NCBI GenBank assembly: GCA_001600415.1
Contig: BCJX01000002.1
Location: forward strand, 2,197,181 to 2,261,180
Length of the DNA: 64,000 bases
From: Pascua guehoae
Taxonomy: Eukaryota > Basidiomycota > Tremellomycetes > Trichosporonales > Trichosporonaceae
Direction: 5' to 3'
Of the stretch, positions 20,509 to 33,000 are shown piece after piece. The position numbers were made by a program, and so were the translations under genes. Under the pieces are notes generated by a model, which worked only from the letters and a program-made list of their open reading frames with translations, was not told where the DNA came from and did no database searches. Every line of letters starts with the position of its first letter. Position 1 is the stretch's first letter.

Positions 20509-22401
20509 CTAGAGGTGGTACCGGAAATTCTCGTGATTCTCGAGCACAGTCTCGCCACGGTCGGCGCGGCGGTTCTGGCGCCTGTACCAGAACTGCAGGC
20601 CAAAGCAGCCGATGATGCTGGCGGCGTTGAATGCGAGTGAGGTGTAGACTGCGAGTCAGCTGAGGTCGCGCGGGGATGTCAGATGGGACAGTGTTCGGGC
20701 TGTTGGTGCTGGGGCTTCCGGGAACAGCAGGTATGGTAACAGCAGGTACGGCAACACCACCTGGAATGGCTAGTCGTCCCCCACCGACACCTGTAGTACT
20801 TACCACCTGTAGGGTAGCCCTTGCTGGCCTCCTTTTGCTGGAATACCATGGACGCAATGATGCCGCCAATACCGCCACTGCCGACGATGAGGGCCGACGT
20901 GTATCCACGCTTGGACTGTGATCGGATCGAAGTCTGTGCCCAGGCCATAATCAAGCTCGCGATCGAGTTGCAGCCTCCGACGGCGAGGAAGACGCCGACG
21001 TAGCGTCCAGCCTTGAAGCGCACGTCGAGCTGGGAATAGAGGCACGTGCCGAGGATGACCATTGAGCACCCCGCGGCGATCGTGAGGCCGCGGGCATTCC
21101 TGACGTGGTCGGCGACAAACGCCGACGCGATCGCGGGGATGGCGGCAAAGACGTATGGCGGCGTGACGAGCAGCAGCGACTGGACGTTTGTGAACCCCAT
21201 CGACTCGAGAATGGTGGGCAAAAAGTAGGAAAACGAGTAGACGCTGACCGTGCACGCGAGGTAGAAGATGGTAAAGACCCAGAGCTTGAGGTCGACCACA
21301 TACCGACCAAACTTTGCCAGCGTCAAGGGGTCCATGACGCTGTCGCTCCGATCCCGCTCTATGCGCGCCTGCACGATCCGCCGCTCGTCCTCCGTAATAA
21401 ACTTGGCCTGTTCTGGGAAATCCACGAGAAATATCGCCCCAGCAATCCCAATCACCACCGTGAGCACGCCCGTCAGGATGAAAATCCACCGCCACCCAGC
21501 CTTGCCCTGCTTGCCGTGCAGCGTCGCGAGCCCGTACGACAGGATGGCAGACAGGCCCGAAATGCACACCGACGTAATGTAGAAAAACGTGTTGCGCACC
21601 GCCATCTGCTTGCGCGGGTACCAGCACGAGATTAGGTACGATGCCCCCGGGAACAAGAATGCCTCAAACGTGCCTGCCGCGTCAGTACTGTAACGTGTTG
21701 ATGTTGTGGGGAGGCAGAGACGTACCCAGGAGGACGCGGAGGCCGGCGAGCGCGCCCCACGAGTGCACAAAGCCCATGCACAGCATCACGATGCCCCATG
21801 TCATTACCGCGCCAGAGAGCCAGATGCGGGGTCCAAACTTTCGCAGGCCGATTTGGGACTGTTTGTTAGCGAGGCCAAGGAGGGTGGTGGAGACAATGGC
21901 CGACGAGTTTCAAGTGGCACTTCTGCCACCTTCGCGGAGCCCGCCACAAACGCGGCCATCCAAGCGATTATCCCTGCACCTTGCCCGGGCGGCCATACTA
22001 ATAACCCCCATCACCGCCGACTCCAACACCCCCCGTCACTCTGCCCAACGCTGACTCACCGGAATCTCAAACAGGATATAGGGCGGGAAAAACGCAAGCG
22101 TCACAATCGAGTACCTGTTCCCAATATCCAGCCCCAGCTCCGTGTTCATGTACATGCCATTCGCCGCGCGCGCCTGCGAGAGATTGTTGCGGTCGATGAG
22201 CGTGATGCAGTACATGATCGACAGCATGGGGATGAGGCGCAGGTCAATCTTGCGCGTGAGCCGCTTGACCACCGCGGGGTCAAAGCCGTGGTCAATGTCG
22301 ATGTGTTCGTGCTCGTCGTAGGCCTCGAGCTTGGTGTCCATGTCGGTCGGGACGGCGACGACGTCGACCACCTCGGGCCGCTTGTCGTATACGGTCGGCA
22401 T
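20509..22401 (-). CDS. MFS transporter, anion:cation symporter (allantoate/nicotinate permease-like)
   Basis: Four exons on the minus strand (22060-22401, 21726-21858, 20804-21673, 20509-20648) give 494 aa with about 12 transmembrane helices. After a polar N-tail comes KIDLRLIPMLSIMYCITLIDRNNLSQAR, the usual start of the fungal ACS family that includes Dal5 and Tna1. Exon 2 supplies SQIGLRKFGPR. Later come FLFPGASYLISCWYP and GWRWIFILTG (helices 4-6), a central loop with a Glu/Arg-rich segment, and FWYRRQNRRADRG in the tail. Members import organic anions such as allantoate, nicotinate, vitamins or phthalate with protons at the plasma membrane, and the substrate here is not determinable. A start 54 nt upstream in the same frame is possible. 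Intron 3 (155 nt) is long for this genome. Confidence 0.9.
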
Positions 22402-25057
22402 GGGAAGTGGGTTTAGGTTGGGGAGGCTGGGTCTTCCAGGGGTCACAATGTGCAAGAGTGTCGAGTCGTGGGTTCTACCGACTGGGCTCTGATAGGGGGT
22501 GCTCAGCTTCCAGCACCTCCCAAGCGCTCGTTATGTATCCCTCCACAACACGAAAGCACCATCATCAACCTGTCGACCTGCCACATCCATGAGCTCCACG
22601 GGGCAGCGGCATCTACGGCATCTGCGGCTTCCACGAACATGCGGGGTTTCAGCGACCAGATTGGAGATTATGGAAATGCCCAACCCACGGCCGGATATAC
22701 GGGCCCTCTGCATCCGGCACCCCGGACGCGGGGCCACGGCGTCGATCACGCTGTCCAACGCCGAACCTTGTTTGCGCAGGACCCGGGGAGGCAACGCCGA
22801 AACCCGCACATGCGACAAACCGAGACTCCAAGATAAAAGTGGGTGATGGTGGAGTGCACCTCTTTGACATCGGTGGGTCGGACGGGGGGGCCGAGGGTCA
22901 GGAACCCGCGTCGAGAGCTCCGGCCCGGGGCGGGGCGTTAATATTTTCTGCAGGACAGAACGTGGATGTCAAAACGTTGCTGCCGTGCTTGCGAATGTGA
23001 GTGTCCATGCCGTGGTAGAACTCTGAATGTGGTGAAGGCAGTATAAAGCAGAAACTGCCAAAACTGTGCGATAACGCTTCGTACCACAGATTTGTTCCCT
23101 GTGGCGGCCGGTGGTCGTCGGTATGGCTACATGGCTACACCAAAGCTCTCACACTCTCAAGATCTGTGGGCAATATGGGTGTTCCGCCCAACTGAGTGCG
23201 TAGGGCATCTCCAGACCACCATGTTCGTGCAGGTCGCACGTGGCTGAGCCAGTGGCACCACAGCGAGGCGGTATTCCAGCATCGCCCTCATTACTGGGTG
23301 AAAACACTGGCGCAAGCGTCAGGTGCATCTGGAGAGTTCCCGATTGGCAGGAGGTTGCAGCTGGCAGAAACATTCAACACGAGCGCCGTGGTGCTCCTCG
23401 TCCCCGCATTCGGGTCCCCGGGTTTCGAAGTAGGTGGGCGGCGGCACGAGTTGCCGAGTCGCCGCGATGGCTGAGTTGAATTGAGTTGAGTGTGGAACAG
23501 ACGATCGCGCCACGATGACATGCCTTGTTCTCTACCCCGTACGGGTCCCCGTGTCACCTCTTTGTGGGGTCGTGTAGGACCAATAGATGTGCTCTGCCAG
23601 CTGGATGCGGGGCGCTGAGACGGGATGTGAGCAAATGTCAAGTCCGGGGAGACTGCGTGACATCTGCCCAGTCTCTCTTGCTTTATCCGGAATCGTTCAA
23701 CCCCGCGCCTCGGCTCAGCTGGTGTACGGATGCTAGGCGAAAGATCCACGGCAAGCTTGATGCGTGGATAGTGCCGAGCCCCACGCTGGACCCCGATGCG
23801 GAGGGACAGGGGACGGTGCACCTGCTGTCGACTCCCTTTTCGGCGCTGTTGGACCATGGTGCAGCACTCGTTCGTTCCGTGTGCCGCAACCGAGTTGGGA
23901 AAGACAGCATCAATCTTGGGTCTTCTGGCCTCCGAAGCGAGAACCCGGGGTAGTCTGAATAGTGTCCAATAAAACGGTTGAAGTCGAACAATCTAAATTC
24001 GCTAGAACACCACAGCACAACTGCTGCCGGACTCGGCTCACAGTACGACCTTCAACCAGCCGGATATCCAGCGTTAGCGTACGATGCACTTGGACTAATT
24101 GTATCTGCACCTCCTATCAGTCTTCCAAGTCGGCCAAACTTTCTTAGAATTCGCCGTTGTCTGGGATACATGGTAAGAGAACGCTAGTGTGATGCACTCC
24201 GAGGAGGTTGAATGGGAACGAACAAATTGGGGGAGGCTTCCAGTTTGCTGCAGGCCACATCTTCTTGTAGAGTGGTTCGCCTCCCCAGATACAATTGTGA
24301 GCCTGTGACATCCCAGCATCTGCACTGAGAAAGTCGAACCGTTGGGAACACCCGTATCTGGAGGCACTGACGCCATAGAGTGAGCCCGCCTGCCGAATCC
24401 AAGTTGCATGTTTGACCAGACCGATGGTCTCTTCATGCACGTGACATTGGTATATGCATCAGAAATCCGCGACGCATTAAAAACATGCACTCGGACGACT
24501 TGCTTGTTTGGTATAAAAGACAGGATGGATGATGGATGAGAGAGCGATGGATGGATAGGTGTGGTCACACGCATCCGTGTGCCAGAACCACTCCAGTGCC
24601 ACATTCGCTGAGAATGAACATCAACCATGCACCTCCTCCACTCAGTTTGCAATGGCCGTGCTGTTTCCACTCCTCCTCTGTCGTGCTCCTCGACCTTCTG
24701 AGCATCCTATCCTGCTCCCGAAGGTGATGTGGTGCCTCTGGACACGTCGCTCTAAATTCTCCCGCCAGCGTTTGGGGGCTTGGCTTGGGTCAACGCCGCA
24801 TGCGGTGGATCCGACCTCGGCTCGCCGAATGCGTCAGTCTTCTCGATGCGGACATCAGCATCGACCACGGGCAGGTTGTAGACCGTCCCCCCTGTCGCCC
24901 TCGTCGGATGAAGATATAAACCCCCCGGACGTCGCTTTTTCTCTTTCTTTCATCCATTCCCCCATCTCTCGCTCATCCCGACGACCCCACCAACCACACA
25001 GCCACCCAAACCACACCCAACACCCAACCCCACCAACCACACTCCACTCTACCTACC
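22402..25057. other. 2.7-kb intergenic region
   Basis: Overlapping short frames only. I could not build a gene. TATAAA-like motifs occur at 23042 and 24512 without an identifiable reading frame after them. The last 150 nt are the promoter of the small gene at 25058. Confidence 0.5.
24915..24920 (+). promoter_or_regulatory. TATA box candidate for the small gene at 25058
   Basis: TATAAA lies 138 nt before the ATG and is followed by a pyrimidine-rich CTTTTTCTCTTTCTTTC stretch, typical of fungal core promoters. Confidence 0.5.
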
Positions 25058-25601
25058 ATGTCGCCCTTCAACACCTCGTCCGTCACCACCGACCTCATCG
25101 TCAAGGACTGGACCCTCGTCCCCATCCCCTTTACGCTCTTCACGCCCTCCGGCGGCAACACGACCCTCAGCGTCCCGGCCATCTACATCCAGGCCTTCCC
25201 CTCGGCGCGGGTGTTTGGCGCCTCGTCCATCTCCATCAGCGACCTCCGCCGCAACATCGACCTGTACGCCGACTTTGTCGAGTATGTCCACCGCACCGTG
25301 GCCGGCAAGCCCATTCTCCACGGCTACCGCGACGCGATGGCGTTCAACCAGATCATCTGCTACCTGCGCCGTAAGTCGTTTTATTCACCCGAAGGGAGGG
25401 GGGGGGGGGGCTTTCAACCTTTACACCCCTCTTTGGTACTCGCCCGGATTCGGCTGACGGCCAGAGGACAAGGTGATGCGCTGCGACGGCAAGCAGTACA
25501 CCAACAAGGACAAGGAGGAGCGCAAGGAGATCAAGAAGGCCATCAGGGCGTGGAAGAAGGGGCTCCGCCAGCACCGCCCCCGCCGCTTCGGGTTCTTCTG
25601 A
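25058..25601 (+). CDS. small protein of unknown function (149 aa)
   Basis: Two exons, 25058-25370 and 25465-25601, joined by a 94-nt intron that contains a run of G. The ATG follows a CT-rich leader with a TATA motif. The N-terminal two thirds look globular and mixed hydrophobic (VPIPFTLFTPSGGN, VPAIYIQAFPSARVFG). The C-terminal third, mostly exon 2, is strongly basic (KDKEERKEIKKAIRAWKKG, then RQHRPRRFGFF). There is no signal peptide or membrane helix. I do not recognise a family. Strong codon bias and clean splice sites support it as a real gene. The basic tail might bind nucleic acid, which is only a guess. Confidence 0.7.
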
Positions 25602-27072
25602 GCACCCCCGTTCTCGTTACCGAGCCCGACTCGTCAGGGCAGCTTAGAGTGCTTAGAGCCGTTATAATGTTATAGTCCATCCCATATGTCATTATATGGT
25701 GTCTCTGCCTCACCGTCCATCCAGTGCATCGTGTGACTATGTTGTCACTGACCAAGCCTCCACTGTTCGAGGGTAGCTCGCCATCGTGAGCCAGTGATCA
25801 GTGGTCAAGTATCTGCAATGCCTCGTTGCCGAGCGCACAGCTGTGATCAACTGGCTATGGACACCCTGTAAGGAGGAGACTGTAAGCCAAGTGGTCAAAC
25901 GAGCACTCATACTCAACCGCATCAGAAGACCGGATGCGGAGAGATGGGATGAGGGACGACCCCGGCATGGGTGCGATGTTAAGAGTTGACAGGGCGAGGG
26001 AGCGGTGGGATTACGCGGACACGGCGCAGTAAGCTCGCACGGCTGGGAGATCGCAGCGACGAGATGGACGGCTGTGGTGCAGACATTTCGCGGGCCAGAG
26101 CCCGTGTTGGTGTTGGTCACAAGCTACCCCTTTGTCATGGCCGCGGTCCCATCCCATCTCGATCCCACCCCCGCCGCTCGGGAAAGCCGCAGCTTGACAG
26201 TCTCATAAACATTCAGCCGCCGGCGGCATCAACCAAGCTCGACCGCTCTGCCATCCTACCGGAATATCCTCGGGGCTTTGAGCAGGCTTCAAGGAAAGCC
26301 ATGCTGTCAACTGCCCGTGGCTTGGCGCACCAGGGTGTGGGCGCGCTCATGGTGGTTGGCCTGGTTCGCCACGTGTGGAGAACTGCTCGGCGAGGGTTGA
26401 GAAATAACGGGCCGACGACCCATGGCCGAGTAGGCGCCAGGGCCGGCGACTGCGCCGCAGGCAGGCCGAGTCGGCCTGCTCCGCCGGGCTCGGTGCTCGC
26501 CGAGGTCTGTCAAAGTGACCTTTGTTCCTCTGCGTGCGTGCGAGCATGCGAGTGGAACAATACTGTGCCCATGTGCCCTGCTCCATGGCATCTGGCATGC
26601 TACAAAGCCATGTGCTCCGCTGCTCTGGCACGCGACCGCTGGCCGCTTCGCTCATGGCCGACCAAGCACTCGTGCACCGTTGCGAGCGTTGTCTCGGTTG
26701 GGTCGGCAGGACTGCACGGGTTTCCCGGGTGGGACTACGGAATGACCGAACGCAATGCCCGTCTCATTTGCCCGTTTATCGTTTACCCCTCGTCACTTTG
26801 CCCGTCTGCGGCCGCCGGGCCGAGCAGCAGCGATGTCCAGCGGCCAGCGATGCATCGTGTAGCGATGGGGACGACAACCTTTTTTGCACACAGAAAAGAA
26901 GACGTTGACACCACTACTACACCAAAGACACGGCCGACGACCGGCATCCCCGAAGCAGCGCGCTGTACGCTGACCCCAACCCCGCACACTCTTTCCCCCA
27001 CCCCACCGCCCACCGACCCCGTCCCGCAGCTCCGCCAGACTCGCAACCTTTGTAACCCCCTCCCCCAGCCCG
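25602..27072. other. intergenic region
   Basis: No gene could be supported. The stretch is rich in open frames on both strands because of GC bias. The last 150 nt before 27073 are C-rich (CCCCACC and CCCCTCC tracts) and fit the leader of the RTA1-family gene. Confidence 0.5.
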
Positions 27073-29551
27073 ATGCCCCGCCTCCCCCTGGCCCTCCTCG
27101 TCGCGGCGCTCGTCGCCGCGCCTGCCTTTGCAGCGCGCGATTGGTCCTTGTGCGCAAAGGACCCCTTCGTACGTGTCTCGCGTCCATTTCGGCCACATTG
27201 CGCGGCGCGTCCCAGTCCCAGTCGCATCGCATTTCGGCGCCGGTGCCCCGATCCCAAACTCGTGTTTAGGCCCGGCGGCCGGCATGTCCGGTGTCGAGGG
27301 CCGTGCGCGTGTGGTCTGCTTGGCTTCTTTGCTGACTTGCAGCTCGACCCTGCCACTGATGTGTGCGTACTACCGAGTTCCGAGAGCCAGAGGCGGTGTG
27401 TGGGCTCGTGTCGGGCAGCGACGTACACGCTTGCGAGTGGCAGCCACGCCGGGGTGGCAGTTTGATCGGGAGCTTGTCAACATTCAACCCGGGTGTATGC
27501 TCTGCGCGTACGCTGCTCCTGGCGACTGCTGCTTGGTACCACATCTCTATCCGGACATTGGCTATTGCATACGTCGTGCTATAGCACTGACGACGCAGCT
27601 GTAACCCCCTCCGATACATTCCATCGCTCCCGGCCAACGCCCTCTTCTGCGCGCTCTACTTTTTGGCTGCGGCCGTCTTCTTCTTCCGTGAGTGTGTCCA
27701 GACCTCGACCCCCCCGCCAGCGTGGCAGTTCGTCTCGTCCGACATCTCACACACTCTGCCTAACTCCATTTCTCACCCACCGCTTCCTGACCTGCTGCCG
27801 TCTTTTCTTCTACCTGCCCGCCAGACACAGGCCTGCGCCAACGCCAGTGCCCCGCCGCCAAGACCAAGGCCAAGACCAACACTGACACCCACAGACTACT
27901 TTCGCAACAAGCCCCGATGGTTCCTCGTCCTCCCCATCGGCACATTCTGCGCGGGCATCGGCGCCATGCTCCGCATCGTCCTGCGTGGCCACCCCCAGAA
28001 CACTGGCCTCTACGTCATTGTGACCATGTTTGTGGTCTTGTCGGTGAGTCGTGTAGAGGGAGCAGCCCGAGCACGAGGTTGAGAACGTCATTCATGATGG
28101 GAGACGTCAAGGCAGGAGGGCGACGTTGGCCAAGTGACCCAGTGACCAGATGGAGAGCGCAGAGTCGAGTGGCTGGGTGATACTGGGCCGATTCGGGTGC
28201 ACGGGTACTGTGCGACTGCTTGGCGTTTTCTGGGCGTCTCACTCTCACCCCTCCGTGCCTCTCACATCACCTCCCCCCGTGCCGCCGTCACCCCCACCCC
28301 CTGGCGGGGCCAACCCCGTCGCCTGCCCCCCCACCCCTCNNNNNNNNNNNNNNNNNNNNNNNNNNNNNNNNNNNNNNNNNNNNNNNNNNNNNNNNNNNNN
28401 NNNNNNNNNNNNNNNNNNNNNNNNNNNNNNNNNNNNNNNCCCCCCCCCCCGGCGCTAACCCCCAGCCATGCTGTTTCCTCGCCGCCGACTACATTCTCCT
28501 CGGCCGCATCGCCGACCACCTGAACGGTGCCAAATACATGTTTATCCGCCCCCGCATCGTCGCGCGCACATTTGTCATTTCCGACATTGTCACCTTTCTC
28601 ATCCAGGCCGCGGGCGGCGGCCTCAGTGCCATGGAGAGCATGCACGTCAGCGGCGCGCGCATCTTCCTCGCCGGGTTGATCATCCAGCTCATGAGCTTTG
28701 CGCTGTTTACCATACTGGCCCTCGTGTTTGTCTACCGTGTGTGAGTAAGAGTATGAGTGCGAGGGCGAGGGCGAGGGTGGGGCCAATCGTGGTCTGTGGC
28801 AATCAAAACTCGTCGTTGATGAGCGACTCTTTGGACCCACTTTGCGATTCCACCCAACAGCTGTACTGTACCCCCCGCTCACACACAGGTACTCACATGA
28901 CAAGTACCTCTGGGGCCGGCCAGGATGGAAGAAGCTCTACATCGGCTTGTTGTTCACCTGCGTCTGTTTCCTGATCCGTAGCGTCTTCCGCACAATCGAG
29001 CTGAGTGAAGGGTGAGTGGGACGTGACTGCCGCAAAGAGGAGAGGGAAGAAATGGATAAAGAGGAGAGGAGGGGTGAGGGGTTTGTAAGCAAGATGCAGA
29101 GGGGAGAGATGGGGTGGGGGGTTTGAGATAAAGGGTGACGTGTGCCACAAGCGTGCCACTCGAGTACCGAGACGAAGAGCGAGAGGAGAACAGGACAATA
29201 ACCGGAGGAATAAAGATAATGAGGGGAGAAGCGGATCGAAGGAAAGGAACGGAGTAGAGAAGCACAGCGCAGAAAGCAGGACACAGCACACGACAAACCT
29301 CGCTAATACACAGGTACACGGGCTTCCTCACCATCCACGAAATCTACTTTATGACGCTCGACTGCATGCCGCTCTGGATTGGCATTTCCGTCTACGCCTT
29401 CCTGTGGCCGCCTGCCATCCTCACGCCCGAGACGCGCGTGGTCGACGACTCGGTCGCGAGCGTCGAGGGAGGCGACGACGCGACGACCCTCGACGTCGCG
29501 ATGAAGGAGCGGGGCACGGGCGAGTCGAGCGCCGTGACCGAGGACAAGTGA
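27073..29551 (+). CDS. RTA1-family seven-helix membrane protein (lipid-translocating exporter type)
   Basis: Six exons are supported from the RTA1 signature: YIPSLPANALFCALYF (ending 27687), 27895-28043, 28466-28740 starting PCCFLAADYILLGR, 28889-29011, and 29314-29551 with IHEIYFMTLDCMPLW, the hallmark of the last helices. Exon 1 begins at the ATG at 27073 with a signal-like hydrophobic segment. A frame-consistent join is donor 27150 with acceptor 27598, giving 316 aa. The stronger-looking donor at 27169 would break the frame, so the 5' end is uncertain. Family members (Rta1, Rsb1) confer resistance to aminocholesterol or export sphingoid bases at the plasma membrane. A 100-N gap lies inside intron 3, so no coding sequence seems lost. 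The C-tail is acidic and disordered. Confidence 0.85.
28340..28439. other. assembly gap of exactly 100 N
   Basis: One hundred N flanked by C-rich DNA (CCCACCCCTC to the left, a C-run to the right), inside an intron of the RTA1-family gene. The round length indicates a placeholder of unknown true size, probably a collapsed poly-C or low-complexity tract. Confidence 0.97.
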
Positions 29552-30065
29552 GGTGGTCGTGTGTAGGGGTTGTGTTGGGGGGTCGAGATGGGTCTTAAGT
29601 CGAATCGGCCACTGGCTAGGTGAATGGCGACGACTGGAGCGCTTGGGCGGAGCAGATCGACTTGCGACCGTCGTTGAAGCGCACGGCGCGCCCAGATGAG
29701 CAACATAGAAGGCGCCTCCATCACTAGACATCTGAGCACTACCGTACAGAGAGCGGCCGGGCGTCATGTCCATGGCCAGCACGGATACTTGTATACCCAG
29801 CGCAAGCATAGAGCGCGCAGTTCATTAGGCATTATGCATAGGTACGCTAAGCGAACAACAAGAGGGTGTGGGAGTGAGCGAAGAAAGTCTAGGTGGGGGA
29901 TCATGGGGACCAAGGGTACCAAGAAACGAGTACCAAGAAACGGATTCTAGTGTGCGTGTTCGCGCGGGTCGCGCGACGAGAAACCAAAAACAAAACAAAA
30001 ACAAGAAGGTCTACCAATAGTCAAACGCCTATACTTACGCTGCCAACAGTTCACTCCTGCGTGCG
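29552..30065. other. intergenic, convergent 3' ends
   Basis: Non-coding DNA between the RTA1-family gene and the sorting nexin gene. No element recognised. Confidence 0.6.
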
Positions 30066-33000
30066 TCACCCGCGGCTGAGCCGCTTCTCGCGCACGTCCT
30101 TTTCCTTGTCCCGGCTGTCTTTCGGAAAGAGCGCGCCAAACACCTCGTCCATGACACACAGCACGAGGTGCTGGTTGAGCCGCGTGTCCTGGAGAGCGCC
30201 AAACACGCGCTGGGCGGCCCGCCGCGCATTCCCCCTGCCCACGGCATTGGCGGCGAGGTCGGGCATGAGCGCACCCAGTCTTCGCGAGGCGGTGATGCGC
30301 GTTTCGTCAATCTCTTCCCGCGTGCGTGGCGGGGTGGGGGCGCGACGCGCACCGCCGGGCCACATCGTGTCCTGGAAACGGTACAGGAGCTTTGCGACGC
30401 GCTGGGGCGACGTGAACCCGCGGACCGTGTCGCGGACCTTGCGCTCGATTGTGCCGCCGAGAATCTGCTGGAGGAGAATGACAATTGCCTGGCGCCGGAG
30501 CCACGACGTATCGAGCGAGAAGACTTCGACGAAGAGGTCGCAGATTGGGGCGGTGAACCCGGCCGCCGACTCGCCGTCGAGGGGCTGAATGGCCGGTGGT
30601 AGATGGGGCGCGATTGGGCTCCCCGATGCGCCCACGGGGGCGGACCCGTCAACGTACGGCCAGCCCCACGGCGCCGCTTTCAGAGCGGGCATGAGGCCGG
30701 TCAGATCCGGCGCCACTTCTAACAACTGGCGCGAGAGCGACTGTGACAGAACATCGAGCAACGATGGGTGGAGGGGGTCATACGATGCGACAGTGCGGTA
30801 CAGGTTCTTGACGAGGTTGTGCGGTGCGAGCGCGGAGAGAGAGCCTGTTGACGCCGAGAGGTCGGAGGAGCCGCTGGGCGAGAGAAACGCACGCACCAGC
30901 GGCGAGTCGCACAGCGCAGCCGAGGTCAGCAGTGACTGATTGTCAGTTTTGCCCCATGGATGATTCCTAGCTCACCTGGAGATACTTTTCCAGCCCGACC
31001 CGACGCGTTTCGACAAAGTTCGTGCTGAGGCCCGGCACGAGGCGCTTGCCTGGAATCTCTGCCATTTTCGACCGGACGTCTTCAATGACCTGCCGGTTAC
31101 CCTTGGCCACTGCCCATTCGCGGATAGCACGGTCGAGCTCCCAAAACTCATTGTAGCGGTGTGTCACCGCCCACGAGAGGAGGACGCGACCCTCGGGGTC
31201 GACCTGGTGCACCTCGACAGTGTAGCGCACCACCTGGCGCACGCCGTCGCTGTCATCGGTCGTGACGCCCGAGGTGGGAATCACGACGCGCGTGCGCCCA
31301 GGGACGAGGCGGTGTTCCTCTTCCTGCCGCTCATACTGCGCCTTCTGGAACTGGGCCGTGCGAATCTCGCGGCGCAGCGAGCTCTGCGACCGGAGCAGCA
31401 GCTTGAGATCCTTTCGGTTACCCGTCAGTTCCGCCTGACGGATCAGCCCGCCGAGCAGCTCGTCCTGCTTGGCCTGCTCGGCCAGGTGTGCTCCCAGCCG
31501 CTTGATCTCTGCGGATAGCTCCATGTCGCCTGGCGCAGCAAGCAGGACGGTGTCTGTGGGCTCGGGTGCGGTGTGTTCGTCGCCCTCTTCCCCGGCCGGC
31601 TCCTCCTCGATATTAACGTCGTCGGCGAAAATACTTTTCGTTGACCGGTGCAGCGTCCCATCCGCGCTCCCTCGACGCACCAAGCGCGGTTTACGCGGAA
31701 CAGACGCGTCAAACACAGTCGCACGGTTCACAGGTGACTCGGACCGGTTGGCTCGCGCCTTGAGGTCCTCGGCACTGCGCGACGTGAGCTTGTTACCTGC
31801 GAGCGGATGCCGGTCGAGATCCACATCTGGCGGTGCGGCAAGGTGTCCAGGGTTGGGGCTCGTCGCGCCAGAGTTGTGTGCAGTGCCAAGATGTTGGCTC
31901 GACGTCATGTCGTCGGCTGCGAGAATATCATTCAACGCTGCCTGGATTGCCTCCATGCGCTGTGCCTCGAGCTGCGCTTCGAGAACAGCCTCGCTATCCT
32001 CTTCTGCTTGGTCGAACAAATGTCCTCGGTCCTCGTCACCGTCTGCCCCCAGCAGAAAGTCGAGGTGTGTCGAGCGCGAGGCTCTGGGAGGCGGAGTCTC
32101 TAACGGCTGAGACGCCAATTGCGGCGAAACAGCGCGAGGGGATGGGATTCGAGGCGACACACTCCCTGGCCGCGCACCCGGTGGGGGTGTGGGTTTTCGC
32201 AGAGTGGGAGAAAAGTCGGGCGGTGCCAGCTGGGCAGTCGGTGCTGCAGGCGCTGGGGCAAAGGAACCACTACCACGAGTGTGGACAAGGTACGGCCGCC
32301 GCGACACTGGAGACCCCAGGTCGGACGCTCGGCGGTGTGACTCTAACACTGGTGGCTTGAGTGGCTCACTGGTGCCAGCCCAGTCCGTCGCGCTCTGCGA
32401 GAATGCGCGGACAGGGCCACGCGGCCTTGGAGCAGCGACCTTGAGGTCGGCCACAGCCTTCAGATACAGCTCACTCTTCTGAAAGTCTGCCCAGTCGGCA
32501 TTGTCCATCTCCTCATAGACCGCCTTTTGCGCTTCGTACACTGCACGTTTGGCGCGCTGCACGTCCGCCGCGCTCAGTGGTGTCATGTGCGACACGATTT
32601 CGGCAAGCTCGGCAATGACGGCCACGGTTGATTGAGGGACGGGCATTTGGTGCTCCGAGCTGGAAAAGTATGTCTGGTGCAGAAACGCCAGATCGTCACC
32701 TATCGTACTGTCGCTCGCGCCCGGACGACTGTGGTCGTCGTCGAGTGCGTTTTCGAGAGCGAGATACTGGCCGGACGCCTCGAGTGGGTCCTTGAAACCC
32801 TCGACTGTGAGCCAGAACTGAACGAGGTGGCTGCGCCCCCGCCTGTCCATGTATTCAAGCCAGTATGCGAGTGACGACGGGTCAGATAGAATCTCGTACA
32901 GGTTGATCTTGACCTTGCTCGCCAGCGGTGAGTCACTGGGCAGTGTGGGTCTGTCGGGTGACGTCTGAAATGTCAGTGCGGTACGCGGGCGTCTGCTGCG

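Noticed and set aside
28150..28903. open frames running through the N gap
   Set aside because: They exist only because the N stretch contains no stop. The real coding exon starts at 28466.
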